Positions 23,690-32,315 of a stretch of DNA of 64,000 bases are shown one piece after another. The stretch is taken from positions 213,320 through 277,319 of the forward strand of contig NZ_LWLE01000038.1 of the NCBI RefSeq assembly GCF_001905125.1. Reading direction: 5' to 3'. The DNA comes from Streptomyces sp. TSRI0281 (GTDB lineage: Bacteria > Actinomycetota > Actinomycetes > Streptomycetales > Streptomycetaceae). How positions within the stretch are numbered: the stretch's first letter is position 1; each line of letters begins with the position of its first letter. A program made the position numbers and the translations under genes. The notes beneath the pieces were generated by a model that saw only the letters and a list, made by a program, of their open reading frames with translations, ran no database searches and was not told where the DNA came from.

Positions 23690-24803
23690 CCAGCCCGCGC
23701 AGCGTGCGCGTCCCGGCCACGGCCCAGGCCGCCACCAGGAACACGTACAGTGCGACGGCCGGCCAGGTGAAGACATCGAGCCCGGTGTGCCGGGCCAGTC
23801 CCGCGACGCCGGTCACGCACGTACCGACCGGGAAGGTGAAGCCCCACCACGTCATCGTGAACGTCATGCCGCCCCGCACCGCCCGGACCACCATCGCGAC
23901 GGCCAGCGCCAGCCACAGCAGCGCGAACCCCATCACCGGTACCCCGTACAGCACGGCGAACGCACCGAAGGCGGAGGCGTACGGGGCAGCGACCGCGCCC
24001 GGCGCCACATCGGCCAGCTGATTGACCGCGGTCGTCGACTGACCCAGCGGCCCGAGCACCAGGAACAGCGTCGGCGTCAGCGCGAGCGGCAGGGGGCCCT
24101 GGTGCACCAGCCGGGCGAAGACGACCGGCAGCACGACCACCGTCGCCAGCAGGGAAAGGCCGAACATCCCGTAGCAGGCCATCAGCAGGGCCCCACGCCA
24201 CTGCCCCGCGGGCAGTTCGGGCACCAGCAGCGCCCCGAGCGACGCGGAGACCATCGGCGCCACCAACGGCAGCAGCCAGACGGGTGAGGCCGTACCGGGT
24301 TCGAGACGGTGGCGTACGACCATCAGGTACGGGACGGCGACGGCGGCGACGAGCCCGACCAGTGTGCCCGCGACGAACAGCACCGTGTTGACCGCGAGCG
24401 CGGCCTGCTGCCCGATGACGTCCTTGCCGACCACCATGGTGCCGCCGCCGACGGCGAGCAGCGCCATGGACAGACAGCCGTAGAACGGGGCGACGGCCGG
24501 GTCCAGGAGATGGGTGCGGGCCTGGTCGCGGTGGAAGATCCAGTGCCCGGTGCGGGCCGTGAGGACGGCGACGAGCAGAAGCGCGGAGAGCGCCCACACG
24601 ACGGTGCACAGCGCGCGCAGACCCGGTAGGTGCGCGGGGAGCGCGACACCCGCGCTCGCGACGATCGCGGTACCCATGACGGACGCGTACCAATTGGGGC
24701 CGATGTGCCGCAGGTACGGCAGCCGGAGGGCGGCCGGGCGGGAGGCGAAGGACGACGGGGACTGCGGCTCGGTCCTGGGCTGGGTCTGCGGAAAGATGGC
24801 CAT
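23628..24803 (-). CDS. TDT-family transporter (tellurite-resistance/dicarboxylate or SLAC1-like)
   Basis: 391 residues with about ten membrane helices, beginning with the family motif LRHIGPNWYASVMGTAIVASAG and ending with a cytoplasmic tail. TDT proteins (TehA, Mae1, SLAC1, SSU1) move dicarboxylates, anions or sulfite. Conserved GPLGQSTTAVNQL and MTWWGFTFPVGTCVTG stretches are present. ATG start at 24803. It is divergent from a LysR regulator, a layout typical for regulator and target. The end overlaps the metal-receptor gene on the other strand. Confidence 0.85.
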   Translation of the reverse strand: MAIFPQTQPRTEPQSPSSFASRPAALRLPYLRHIGPNWYASVMGTAIVASAGVALPAHLPGLRALCTVVWALSALLLVAVLTARTGHWIFHRDQARTHLLDPAVAPFYGCLSMALLAVGGGTMVVGKDVIGQQAALAVNTVLFVAGTLVGLVAAVAVPYLMVVRHRLEPGTASPVWLLPLVAPMVSASLGALLVPELPAGQWRGALLMACYGMFGLSLLATVVVLPVVFARLVHQGPLPLALTPTLFLVLGPLGQSTTAVNQLADVAPGAVAAPYASAFGAFAVLYGVPVMGFALLWLALAVAMVVRAVRGGMTFTMTWWGFTFPVGTCVTGVAGLARHTGLDVFTWPAVALYVFLVAAWAVAGTRTLRGLVSGALLAAPKPPLPVTARTT

Positions 24804-24851
24804 GCCACGATTCTTGGCGGTGGCACCGTCCCCCACCAGGGAGTCCGTCTC

Positions 24852-24863
24852 TATGAGGTCATA
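24852..24863. promoter_or_regulatory. Palindrome between the TDT and lysR genes
   Basis: TATGA-GG-TCATA, a perfect 5-bp inverted repeat of LysR-box type, ends 10 nt before the lysR ATG. It overlaps the TAAGCT -10 candidate (24862-24867), so bound LysR would block its own promoter. Confidence 0.5.
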
Positions 24864-24873
24864 AGCTGGCTTT

Positions 24874-25812
24874 ATGTCCAGCGACGCACATGTGCCCCTG
24901 TCCCACCGGGTCCCGGACCTCGGGGCGCTGGAGCTGCTGCTCGCCGTCGCCCGGCACGGCAGCCTCGGGCGGGCGGCCCGTGACGTCGGCGTCACCCAGC
25001 CCGCCGCGTCCAGCCGCATCCGGTCGATGGAGCGGCAGCTCGGCGTCGCCCTCCTGGACCGCTCCCCGCGCGGCTCCCGGCTCACCGACGCCGGTGCCCT
25101 GGTCACCGACTGGGCGCGCAGGATCATCGAGGCCGCCGAGGCGTTCGACGCGGGCGCCCAGGCGCTGCGCGACCGGCGCGACTCGCGGCTGCGGGTCGCG
25201 GCGAGCATGACGATCGCGGAGTACCTGCTGCCGGGCTGGCTCATCGCGCTGCGCGGCCAGCGCCCGGACACCGCCGTGTCGCTGCTCGCGGGCAATTCGG
25301 CGGCGGTCGCCCGGCGGCTCCTCGGCGGCGAGGCCGATCTGGGTTTCGTGGAGGGCCTGTCGATCCCGGAGGGACTGGACGGCACGGTGATCGCGCACGA
25401 CCGCCTGGTCGTCGTGGTCGCCCCCTCCCATCCGTGGGCCCGCCGCCGGACGCCCCTGCTGCCCGGGGAGCTGGCCGCGACCCCGCTGATCCTGCGGGAG
25501 CACGGCTCCGGCACCCGGCAGGTCCTGGACGCCGCGCTCGCGGTGCACGGCGGGCTGGCCCAGCCACTGCTGGAGCTGTCCTCGACGACCGCCGTGAAGG
25601 GTGCGGCGGAGAGCGGTGCCGGACCCTGCGTGCTCAGCGAACTGGCGCTCGGCGAGGAGCTGTCGGCCCGCCGCCTGGTGCAGATCCCGGTCGCGGGCGT
25701 ACGCCTCCGCCGCCAGCTGCGCGCCGTATGGCCCTCCGGCCACCGGCCCACCGGCCCCGCCCGCGACCTGCTGTCCCTGACGGCGCGCGACTCCCGCCCG
25801 CCCGGCGTCTGA
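24874..25812 (+). CDS. LysR-family transcriptional regulator
   Basis: 312 residues. The N-terminal winged helix-turn-helix (LGALELLLAVARHGSLGRAARDVGVTQPAASSRIRSMERQLGV) is followed by a LysR substrate-binding domain (LRVAASMTIAEYLLPGWL, LVVVVAPSHPWARR, ILREHGSGTRQVLDAAL) of the CysB/CbbR-like type. ATG start at 24874. TAAGCT lies 6 nt upstream and no Shine-Dalgarno sequence is seen, so the message may be leaderless. Likely controls the divergent TDT transporter. Confidence 0.9.
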   Translation: MSSDAHVPLSHRVPDLGALELLLAVARHGSLGRAARDVGVTQPAASSRIRSMERQLGVALLDRSPRGSRLTDAGALVTDWARRIIEAAEAFDAGAQALRDRRDSRLRVAASMTIAEYLLPGWLIALRGQRPDTAVSLLAGNSAAVARRLLGGEADLGFVEGLSIPEGLDGTVIAHDRLVVVVAPSHPWARRRTPLLPGELAATPLILREHGSGTRQVLDAALAVHGGLAQPLLELSSTTAVKGAAESGAGPCVLSELALGEELSARRLVQIPVAGVRLRRQLRAVWPSGHRPTGPARDLLSLTARDSRPPGV

Positions 25813-25920
25813 GCGCTCCATGCCGGACCGGGGCGTCCGGCCTCCGGCGGGCGGGCCGAACGGGGAATCCGGCCTCTGGCGGGTGTCCTGGCCGAACGGG
25901 GGCTCGGGCCTGGTGGCGCG

Positions 25921-26667
25921 TCAGGCCCGGGTGAGGGCCGGGGCCAGGCCGGCCCCGCCCCGGTGCCGGTCGCGCTCCGTGGCCGCGGCCGCCACCAGCG
26001 CCCGCATCACGCGCAGGTCGTCACCCATCTCCGGATGCCACTGCACACCCAGCACCCACTGCGGCCCCGGGAGTTCGACCGCCTCGACGGTGCCGTCCGC
26101 CGCGTGGGCGGCGGCCGACAGCGACGGCGCGAGCCGGTCGACGGCCTGGTGGTGATAGGTCGGTACGACGGACGCCTCGGCGACCACCGACGCGTACCGG
26201 GTACCGGGCACCGGCGTCACCAGGTGCTCGCCGAGAACCCCGGTCGTGCCGGGCGGACCGCAGTGCCCGTCGATGTGCTGGATCAGGGTGCCGCCCAGCG
26301 CCACGTTCAGCAGCTGCATGCCCCGGCAGATCCCGAGCACCGGGACGCCGGACGCCAGCGCCGCGTCGAGCAGGGCCTTCTCCCAGGCGTCGCGCTCACC
26401 GGCCGGCGGACCGGTACGGGGGTCGCGCTCCGCCCCGTACAGCTCGGGCGCGACATCGGCGCCGCCCGCGACGACGAGGGCGTCCAGCCGGGCCACGGCG
26501 GCGGCGGCCCGCTCCGGCGCGTCCGGCGGCAGCAGCGCGGCCAGGCCGCCGGACCGCTGGACCAGCCGCGGGTACGCGGCGGGGAGGACGGCGGCGGGCA
26601 GCTCCCAGACGCCCCAGCTGGTCGTGGGTTCCAGATAGGTGGTGATGCCGACGAGAGGTTCGGGCAC
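25921..26667 (-). CDS. Gamma-glutamyl-gamma-aminobutyrate hydrolase family protein (PuuD-like)
   Basis: 248-residue class I glutamine-amidotransferase-like hydrolase. The nucleophile elbow is VLGICRGMQLLNVALGG (Cys near residue 112), with the catalytic His and Glu in VQWHPEMG near the end. PuuD cleaves gamma-glutamyl amides to glutamate plus the free acid. In this cluster the expected substrate is a gamma-glutamylated product such as gamma-glutamylglycine. GTG start at 26667 with GGAGGG upstream. A 31-bp element at 26710-26740 resembles the one before the glutamine synthetase-like gene, suggesting common control by the GntR regulator between them. Confidence 0.88.
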   Translation of the reverse strand: MPEPLVGITTYLEPTTSWGVWELPAAVLPAAYPRLVQRSGGLAALLPPDAPERAAAAVARLDALVVAGGADVAPELYGAERDPRTGPPAGERDAWEKALLDAALASGVPVLGICRGMQLLNVALGGTLIQHIDGHCGPPGTTGVLGEHLVTPVPGTRYASVVAEASVVPTYHHQAVDRLAPSLSAAAHAADGTVEAVELPGPQWVLGVQWHPEMGDDLRVMRALVAAAATERDRHRGGAGLAPALTRA

Positions 26668-26709
26668 GGTGCGTTCCCTCCGGTGGGCCGCCCGCGGGCG
26701 GGCCGAAGT

Positions 26710-26740
26710 CAATGGTGTCACCGCATACCTTATGGCTCCG
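26710..26740. promoter_or_regulatory. Shared 31-bp element, copy upstream of the PuuD-like gene
   Basis: Starts CAATGGT and ends ACCTTATGGCTCCG. It matches 27554-27584 at 24 of 31 positions without gaps, with the two ends best conserved. Candidate operator of the GntR regulator. Confidence 0.55.
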
Positions 26741-26796
26741 GTGCCGTCGTGCAAGGGTCCGTGGGCCGCGGTCCGGGTCCGTGGGCCGCGGCCCGT

Positions 26797-27534
26797 TCAG
26801 GACAGGAAGCCGCGCAACAGCGCCGCCGTGCCCGCGCAGTGTTCGCGCGTCACCGCGCGGGCCGCCTCCTCGTCCCCGTCCAGCACCGCCCCGACGAGTG
26901 CCGCGTGCTGACGCTGGGAGTGCTCCAGGTTCCGCACGAGCAGCGGTATGCAGTCCAGCAGATCGTTCACCGTGGCCCTGACCGCCGCGTACTGGGCGGT
27001 CAGCGTCGGTGATCCGGAAAGTTCGGCCAGTGTCAGGTGAAACAGGGTGTCGTGCCTGCGGTAGTCGGGCAGAGGTGTCTCGTGTGTCGCCGCCAGTGCC
27101 GTACGCAGCCGGTCAGCGCCCTCGCCGGTCAGCCCGTGCGCGGCGCAGAGTCCGGCGGCCCCGGTCTCCAGGACCTCGCGGAAGCGCAGGATGTCCTCCA
27201 TGTCGACCGCCGCCACCCGGCGGCGCAGCTCGTCCTCGCCCGCCGTGCCGGTACGTGGCGTCACGAACGTGCCGCCGTAGCGCCCGCGTCTGCTCTCCAC
27301 CAGGCCCTGCTCCTGGAGCACCTTCAGGACCTCGCGCAGGGTGACCCGGCTGATCCCGAGCAGCTCGGCCAGCTCGCGCTCGGCCGGCAGCCGCTCGCCG
27401 CCCGCCACCAGGCCGAGCCGGATCACCTGGAGTATCTGCGCCAGGGCCTCCTCGAAGCCGTTGCCCGCGCGGACGGGGCGCAGCACGGGCCGCAGGCGGG
27501 CCGTCGCCGGTCTCTCGCCGGATTCCTCGGTCAC
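26797..27534 (-). CDS. GntR/FadR-family transcriptional regulator of the amine-utilisation cluster
   Basis: 245 residues. The winged helix-turn-helix is clear (GGERLPAERELAELLGISRVTLREVLKVLQEQGLVESRRGRYGGTFV), followed by an all-helical FCD ligand domain (DILRFREVLETGAAGLCA, RRHDTLFHLTLAELSG, with the His ligand positions DxxFH). GTG start at 27534 with AAGGGA upstream; ATG 27552 would add six residues but lacks a ribosome site. It lies between the PuuD-like gene and the glutamine-synthetase-like gene. I recall that the S. coelicolor counterpart beside glnA4 is implicated in control of ethanolamine or polyamine use. FCD-type regulators usually release DNA when they bind a pathway metabolite. 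Confidence 0.88.
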   Translation of the reverse strand: MTEESGERPATARLRPVLRPVRAGNGFEEALAQILQVIRLGLVAGGERLPAERELAELLGISRVTLREVLKVLQEQGLVESRRGRYGGTFVTPRTGTAGEDELRRRVAAVDMEDILRFREVLETGAAGLCAAHGLTGEGADRLRTALAATHETPLPDYRRHDTLFHLTLAELSGSPTLTAQYAAVRATVNDLLDCIPLLVRNLEHSQRQHAALVGAVLDGDEEAARAVTREHCAGTAALLRGFLS

Positions 27535-27553
27535 GTTCCGCTTCCCTTTCATT

Positions 27554-27584
27554 CAATGGTTCCATCCCCTACCTTAAGGCTCCC
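27554..27584. promoter_or_regulatory. Shared 31-bp element between gntR and the glutamine-synthetase-like gene
   Basis: CAATGGT, 10 variable bases, then ACCTTAAGGCTCCC. Contains ATGG-TT-CCAT (27556-27565) and the palindrome CCTTAAGG (27572-27579). Same element as 26710-26740. It is placed to control both divergent genes. Confidence 0.55.
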
Positions 27585-27608
27585 GGCCGGCCGATGGAGG
27601 AGTATCCC

Positions 27609-28970
27609 GTGGCAGAGCGAACACCCCCGCTCGGTACCGAGGAACTACGTGTCCTCGTCGCGAGCGGCGAGATCGACACCGTCGTCCTCGCCTTCCCCGA
27701 CATGCAGGGAAGGCTGCAGGGCAAGCGTTTCGCCGCCGGGTTCTTCCTCGACGAGGTCATGGAACACGGCACCGAGGGCTGCAACTATCTGCTCGCCGTG
27801 GACACCGACATGAACACCGTCGACGGATTCGAGATGTCCTCCTGGGACCGCGGATACGGCGACTTCGCCATGCGCCCCGACCTCAGCACCCTGCGCCGGG
27901 TGCCGTGGAACGAGGCGACGGCCATGGTCATCGCCGACCTCGCCTGGGAGGACGGATCGCCCGTCGTCGCCGCACCCCGCCAGATCCTGCGCCGCCAACT
28001 GGAGCGGCTCGCCGCACTCGGCCTCACCGCCCACGTCGGCACCGAACTCGAATTCATCGTCTTCAAGGACACCTACGAGCAGGCATGGGACCGCAACTAC
28101 CGCGATCTGACACCGGTCAACCAGTACAACATCGACTATTCGGTCCTCGGCACCGGACGCGTCGAACCCCTGCTGCGCCGCATCCGTAACGAGATGGCCG
28201 CCGCCGGGCTCACCGTGGAGTCGGCCAAGGGCGAGTGCAACCCCGGCCAGCACGAGATCGTCTTCCGCTACGACGAGGCCCTGGTCACCTGCGACCAGCA
28301 CGCCGTCTACAAGACGGGCTCCAAGGAGATCGCCGCGCAGGAAGGTGTCGCGCTCACCTTCATGGCCAAGTTCAACGAGCGCGAGGGCAACTCCTGCCAC
28401 ATCCACCTCTCGCTCCAGGACGCCGAGGGCCGCAACGTCATGGCGGGCGACGACGGGGCCATGTCCCCGCTGATGCGCCACTTCCTCGCCGGACAGCTCG
28501 CCGCCCTGCGCGACTTCACCCTCCTCCACGCGCCGAACATCAACTCCTACAAACGCTTCCAGCCCGGCTCCTTCGCCCCGACCGCGGTCGCCTGGGGCCA
28601 CGACAACCGGACCTGTTCCCTGCGCGTCGTGGGCCACGGCCGATCGATGCGCTTCGAGAACCGGCTGCCCGGCGGCGACGTCAACCCGCACCTCGCGGTC
28701 GCCGGTCTCATCGCCGCCGGGCTCCACGGCATCGAAGAGGAACTGGAACTCCCCGAGGCGTGCGAGGGCAACGCCTACACCGCCGGGTACGAGCAGGTGC
28801 CCACCACCCTCCGGGAAGCCGCCGACCTCTGGGAACGGAGCGACGTGGCCCGTGCGGCCTTCGGTGACGAGGTCGTGCGGCACTACCGCAACATGGCACG
28901 CGTCGAACTCGAAGCCTTCGACGCCGCAGTGACCGACTGGGAGCTCCGCCGCTCCTTCGAACGCCTGTGA
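27609..28970 (+). CDS. glnA4: Glutamine synthetase-like gamma-glutamyl-amine ligase (GlnA4 type)
   Basis: 453 residues of the glutamine synthetase superfamily: an N-terminal beta-grasp (VLAFPDMQGRLQGKRF) and the catalytic domain with GTELEFIVF, ESAKGECNPGQHEI, KFNEREGNSCHIHLSL, NSYKRFQPGSFAPTAVAWGHDNRTCSLR and RFENRLPGGDVNPHLA. It lacks the C-terminal adenylylation-site sequence of ammonium-assimilating GlnA. The GntR, ALDH, SDR and hydrolase neighbours match the S. coelicolor glnA4 locus, whose enzyme makes gamma-glutamylethanolamide. The start is GTG at 27609 with GGAGGAG 6 nt before; the ATG at 27594 is part of that ribosome site. Substrate assignment rests on synteny and memory of the literature. 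Confidence 0.85.
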   Translation: MAERTPPLGTEELRVLVASGEIDTVVLAFPDMQGRLQGKRFAAGFFLDEVMEHGTEGCNYLLAVDTDMNTVDGFEMSSWDRGYGDFAMRPDLSTLRRVPWNEATAMVIADLAWEDGSPVVAAPRQILRRQLERLAALGLTAHVGTELEFIVFKDTYEQAWDRNYRDLTPVNQYNIDYSVLGTGRVEPLLRRIRNEMAAAGLTVESAKGECNPGQHEIVFRYDEALVTCDQHAVYKTGSKEIAAQEGVALTFMAKFNEREGNSCHIHLSLQDAEGRNVMAGDDGAMSPLMRHFLAGQLAALRDFTLLHAPNINSYKRFQPGSFAPTAVAWGHDNRTCSLRVVGHGRSMRFENRLPGGDVNPHLAVAGLIAAGLHGIEEELELPEACEGNAYTAGYEQVPTTLREAADLWERSDVARAAFGDEVVRHYRNMARVELEAFDAAVTDWELRRSFERL

Positions 28971-30403
28971 GGCACCCTGTGACCGCCGACCACCACCCCG
29001 CCGATGTCAGCGACACCGTGAGCGCGGACCGACCCGTGCACCCCGACGCCCATGACGTGATCAACCCGGCGACCGAGGAACACCTCGCCACCGTCGCGGC
29101 CACCACCCCCGCCGAGGTCGACGCCGCCGTGACCCGTGCCGCGTCGGCCCAGCGCACCTGGGCCGCCCTGGCCCCGGCCGACCGGGCCCGTCTGCTGCGC
29201 CGCTTCGCGGCAGCGGTCGACGCCGAGATCGAGCCCCTGGCCCGGCTGGAGACGGCCGAGGCCGGTCACCCGCTCGGCAACGCCCGCTGGGAGGCGGGCA
29301 ACGTCCGCGATCTGCTCGACTTCGCCGCCGGGGGAGTGGAACGCCTCAGCGGCCGGCAGATCCCGGTCCCCGGCGGAATCGACTTCACCCTCCTGGAACC
29401 CCTCGGCGTCATCGGGGTGATCGCCCCGTGGAACTTCCCCATGCCGATCGCCGCCTGGGGCGTCGCCCCCGCGCTCGCCGCGGGCAACGCCGTACTCCTG
29501 AAACCGGCCGAGACCACCCCGCTCACCGCCCTGCGACTGGCGCGGATCGGGCGGGAGGCGGGTCTTCCCGAAGACCTCTTCCAGGTGCTGCCGGGGGCGG
29601 GCGAGGTGACGGGCCACGCCCTGGTCACCCACCCCGGCGTCGCCAAGATCGTCTTCACCGGCTCCACCCGCGTCGGCAAGCGGATCATGGCCCAGTGCGC
29701 CGACCGTGTGAAGCGGCTCACCCTCGAACTCGGCGGCAAGAGCCCCAACATCGTCTTCGCCGACGCCGACATCGAGGCCGCCGCGGCGGCCGCCCCCATG
29801 TCCTTCCTGGACAACGCGGGGCAGGACTGCTGCGCCCGCACCCGCATCCTCGTCGAGCGGTCCGCGTACGACCGGTTCCTGGAACTGCTCGCCCCCGCAC
29901 TGGCCTCGGTCGTCGTCGGGGACCCCACCGACGAGAAGACCGCGATGGGACCGCTGATCTCCCGCGCCCACCTGCGCCGGGTCCGCGACTACGTCCCCGA
30001 GGGCGCGGCCGCCCTGCGCGGCAGCGCCCCCGAGGGCCCCGGATTCTGGTTCCCGCCGACCGTCCTCACCGATGTCCGCCCGGACGCGCCCGTCGCCACC
30101 GAGGAGGTCTTCGGGCCGGTGGCGGTGGTCCTCCCCTTCGAGGACGAGGCCGACGCCGTACGGCTCGCGAACGCCACCGACTACGGCCTCGCGGGCTCCC
30201 TCTGGACCCGCGACGTGGGCCGCGCCCTGCGCGTCGCCCAGGCGGTCCGGGCCGGGAACCTCTCCGTCAACTCCCACTCCGCCGTCCGGTACTGGACCCC
30301 GTTCGGCGGCTACAAACAGTCCGGGCTCGGCCGCGAACTGGGCCCCGACGCCCTCACCGCCTTCACCGAAACCAAGAACGTCTTCCTCAGCACGGAGGCC
30401 TGA
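28967..30403 (+). CDS. NAD(P)-dependent aldehyde dehydrogenase
   Basis: 478 residues with all ALDH landmarks: PWNFPMPIAAWGVAPALAAGN, KPAETTPLTAL, FTGSTRVGKRI, the general-base Glu in LELGGKSPN, the catalytic Cys in DNAGQDCCARTRI, EEVFGPVAVVLPF and PFGGYKQSGLGRE. In this cluster it is expected to oxidise the gamma-glutamyl aldehyde to the acid before hydrolysis. The GTG start overlaps the glnA4 stop (GTGA); GTG 28979 is an alternative. The next gene begins 7 nt after its stop, so glnA4-ALDH-SDR form one operon. Confidence 0.92.
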   Translation: MRHPVTADHHPADVSDTVSADRPVHPDAHDVINPATEEHLATVAATTPAEVDAAVTRAASAQRTWAALAPADRARLLRRFAAAVDAEIEPLARLETAEAGHPLGNARWEAGNVRDLLDFAAGGVERLSGRQIPVPGGIDFTLLEPLGVIGVIAPWNFPMPIAAWGVAPALAAGNAVLLKPAETTPLTALRLARIGREAGLPEDLFQVLPGAGEVTGHALVTHPGVAKIVFTGSTRVGKRIMAQCADRVKRLTLELGGKSPNIVFADADIEAAAAAAPMSFLDNAGQDCCARTRILVERSAYDRFLELLAPALASVVVGDPTDEKTAMGPLISRAHLRRVRDYVPEGAAALRGSAPEGPGFWFPPTVLTDVRPDAPVATEEVFGPVAVVLPFEDEADAVRLANATDYGLAGSLWTRDVGRALRVAQAVRAGNLSVNSHSAVRYWTPFGGYKQSGLGRELGPDALTAFTETKNVFLSTEA

Positions 30404-30409
30404 ACCCGC

Positions 30410-31198
30410 ATGACCACCGACACCGAGAACATCTGCCGCCGCCTGGTCGGCCGCACCGCCGTCATCACCGGAGCGGGCAGCGGCATCGGCCTGGCCACCG
30501 CCCGCAGGCTGGCGTCCGAGGGCGCCCACGTCGTCTGCGCCGACATCGATACGGCAGCGGGCACAGCCGCCGCCGAGGAGGCCTCAGGCACCTTCGTCCA
30601 GGCCGATGTCACCGATCCCGGACAGGTCGAGGCGCTCTTCAAGGCCGCGTACGACACCTACGGTTCCGTCGACATCGCGTTCAACAACGCGGGCATCTCA
30701 CCGCCCGACGACGACTCCATCCTCACCACCGGCCTGGAGGCGTGGAAGCGCGTCCAGGACGTCAACCTCACCTCCGTCTACCTCTGCTGCAAGGCCGCCC
30801 TGCCCTATATGCGCCGCCAGGGCCGCGGCTCGATCATCAACACCGCGTCCTTCGTGGCCAGGATGGGGGCGGCGACGTCCCAGATCTCGTACACCGCGTC
30901 CAAGGGCGGTGTCCTCGCCATGTCCCGCGAGCTCGGTGTGCAGTTCGCCCGGGAGGGCATCCGGGTCAACGCCCTGTGCCCGGGACCGGTCAACACCCCG
31001 CTGCTGCGGGAACTGTTCGCCAAGGACCCGGAGCGCGCGGCCCGCAGGCTCGTCCACATCCCGCTCGGCCGGTTCGCCGAGGCGACCGAGATCGCGGCGG
31101 CCGTCGCCTTCCTGGCGAGCGACGACTCCTCGTTCGTCAACGCCACCGACTTCCTCGTCGACGGCGGCATCTCCGGGGCCTATGTGACCCCGCTCTGA
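30410..31198 (+). CDS. Short-chain dehydrogenase/reductase
   Basis: 262-residue SDR: nucleotide loop TGAGSGIG (near residue 21), DIDTAAG cofactor-choosing Asp suggesting NAD, NNAG, active-site Ser in NTASFVARMG, YTASKGG (Tyr/Lys pair) and LCPGPVNTPLL. C-terminal DFLVDGGISGAYV is typical. In the cluster it may oxidise the alcohol of gamma-glutamylethanolamide to the aldehyde used by the ALDH. Last gene of the operon. The substrate is inferred. Confidence 0.9.
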   Translation: MTTDTENICRRLVGRTAVITGAGSGIGLATARRLASEGAHVVCADIDTAAGTAAAEEASGTFVQADVTDPGQVEALFKAAYDTYGSVDIAFNNAGISPPDDDSILTTGLEAWKRVQDVNLTSVYLCCKAALPYMRRQGRGSIINTASFVARMGAATSQISYTASKGGVLAMSRELGVQFAREGIRVNALCPGPVNTPLLRELFAKDPERAARRLVHIPLGRFAEATEIAAAVAFLASDDSSFVNATDFLVDGGISGAYVTPL

Positions 31199-31238
31199 CG
31201 GCCGCCGCGGCCCCGGGCCCGGACCCTAGAGTGGGGGC

Positions 31239-32198
31239 ATGACCTTCGCGACACCGCCCGGCTGGTACCCGGACACGGGTGCCCCCGGCACCGAGCGCTG
31301 GTGGGACGGCACGGCCTGGACCGCGCACACCCGCCCGCTCGCCGCCGGGCACCCCGAACCGCGACAGCCGGACACGGCACCGTCGTTCGGGCCGCCCCTG
31401 CTTCCCCAGCAGCGCACCGGCAGCGGAATGCCCCGCGGCGGCACGTCCCGCGGCCGGGTCCTGGCGGTCGCGCTGTCGGCACTGGTGGTCGTCGGCGTCG
31501 CCGTCACCGGTGCCGTGCTGCTGGGCAGGGACGACGGCGGTACGCGGCCGACTGCGGACCCCGGCGGAACGGCCGCGTCCCCCACGGCCCCGGCCACCGC
31601 CTCCCCGAGCAGTGCCGCCCCCGACGACTCCCCGGCCCTCCTCACCGATCAGCTCAACGGGATCACCCTTCCGGTCCCCGCCGGCTGGGAGAAGCCCGAC
31701 AGCACCGTCGAGGACGTGCCCACCATGCACACCACCCCCTCCTACAGCTGCCCCGGCGACTCCGGCGCGTTCTGCTACCACGGCACGGTCACCACCCACA
31801 CCCCGGCCCGTACCGACGCGAGCACCCCCGAGGCGCTGGCCGAGCAGGACATCGAAGCCGCCGCCGACAACGCGTACGAGGAGAGCATCGTCGGCGACCG
31901 CATCCACGGCGGCATCGTGTCGCACAAGGTGCTGAAGTCCGAGTCGGTGAGCGTGGCCGGGCGTACGGGCTACCTGGTGCGCTGGCAGGTCACCACCGGG
32001 AAGGGCCCCGGCGGCGTGGTGCAGTCACTGGCCTTCCCCTCGGCGGTGGGCAGCGAGACACCGGTCCTCGTCAGGTTCGCCTTCGACGCGGGCCGCCAGG
32101 AGCTGCCGCTCTCCCTCATGGACACGATCACCCAGGGCATCCGCCCGGTGGGCGACAGCGCGACGAGCGGCGGGGTGGGCAGCTCGGTCGCTCCCTGA
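31239..32198 (+). CDS. DUF2510 membrane-anchored protein
   Basis: 319 residues. The N-terminus has a DUF2510 motif (PPGWYPDTGAPGTERWWDGTAWTAHTRP). A single membrane helix (VLAVALSALVVVGVAVTGAVLL, about residues 74-95) follows, then a Thr/Ser/Pro/Ala linker and an extracytoplasmic domain of about 180 residues with two Cys (SYSCPGDSGAFCYHG) that could form a disulfide. Function unknown. ATG at 31239 is 6 nt after TAGAGT (31227-31232), a typical leaderless layout, though GGGGG is also present. Confidence 0.78.
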   Translation: MTFATPPGWYPDTGAPGTERWWDGTAWTAHTRPLAAGHPEPRQPDTAPSFGPPLLPQQRTGSGMPRGGTSRGRVLAVALSALVVVGVAVTGAVLLGRDDGGTRPTADPGGTAASPTAPATASPSSAAPDDSPALLTDQLNGITLPVPAGWEKPDSTVEDVPTMHTTPSYSCPGDSGAFCYHGTVTTHTPARTDASTPEALAEQDIEAAADNAYEESIVGDRIHGGIVSHKVLKSESVSVAGRTGYLVRWQVTTGKGPGGVVQSLAFPSAVGSETPVLVRFAFDAGRQELPLSLMDTITQGIRPVGDSATSGGVGSSVAP

Positions 32199-32278
32199 CA
32201 CCGCCGGCGCGAACGTCCGGAGCCACACCGGAACCGTGCCGCGCCGCGCTGGAGCGCTGCCGGAGCCTGCCGGGCCGC

Positions 32279-32314
32279 ACCGGAGCCCGCCGGGACCGTA
32301 CCGGAGCCCGCCGG
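32279..32314. repeat. GC-rich direct repeats between convergent genes
   Basis: ACCGGAGCCCGCCGG occurs at 32279-32293 and 32300-32314, with further CCGGAGCC copies to the left (from 32217). It lies between the DUF2510 and deaminase genes and may fold as a terminator. Confidence 0.5.
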
Positions 32315-32315
32315 A

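Noticed and set aside
27594..27608. ATG 27594 as the start of glnA4
   Set aside because: The ATG is part of the GGAGGAG ribosome site that serves GTG 27609, and the extra residues MEEYP are not typical.
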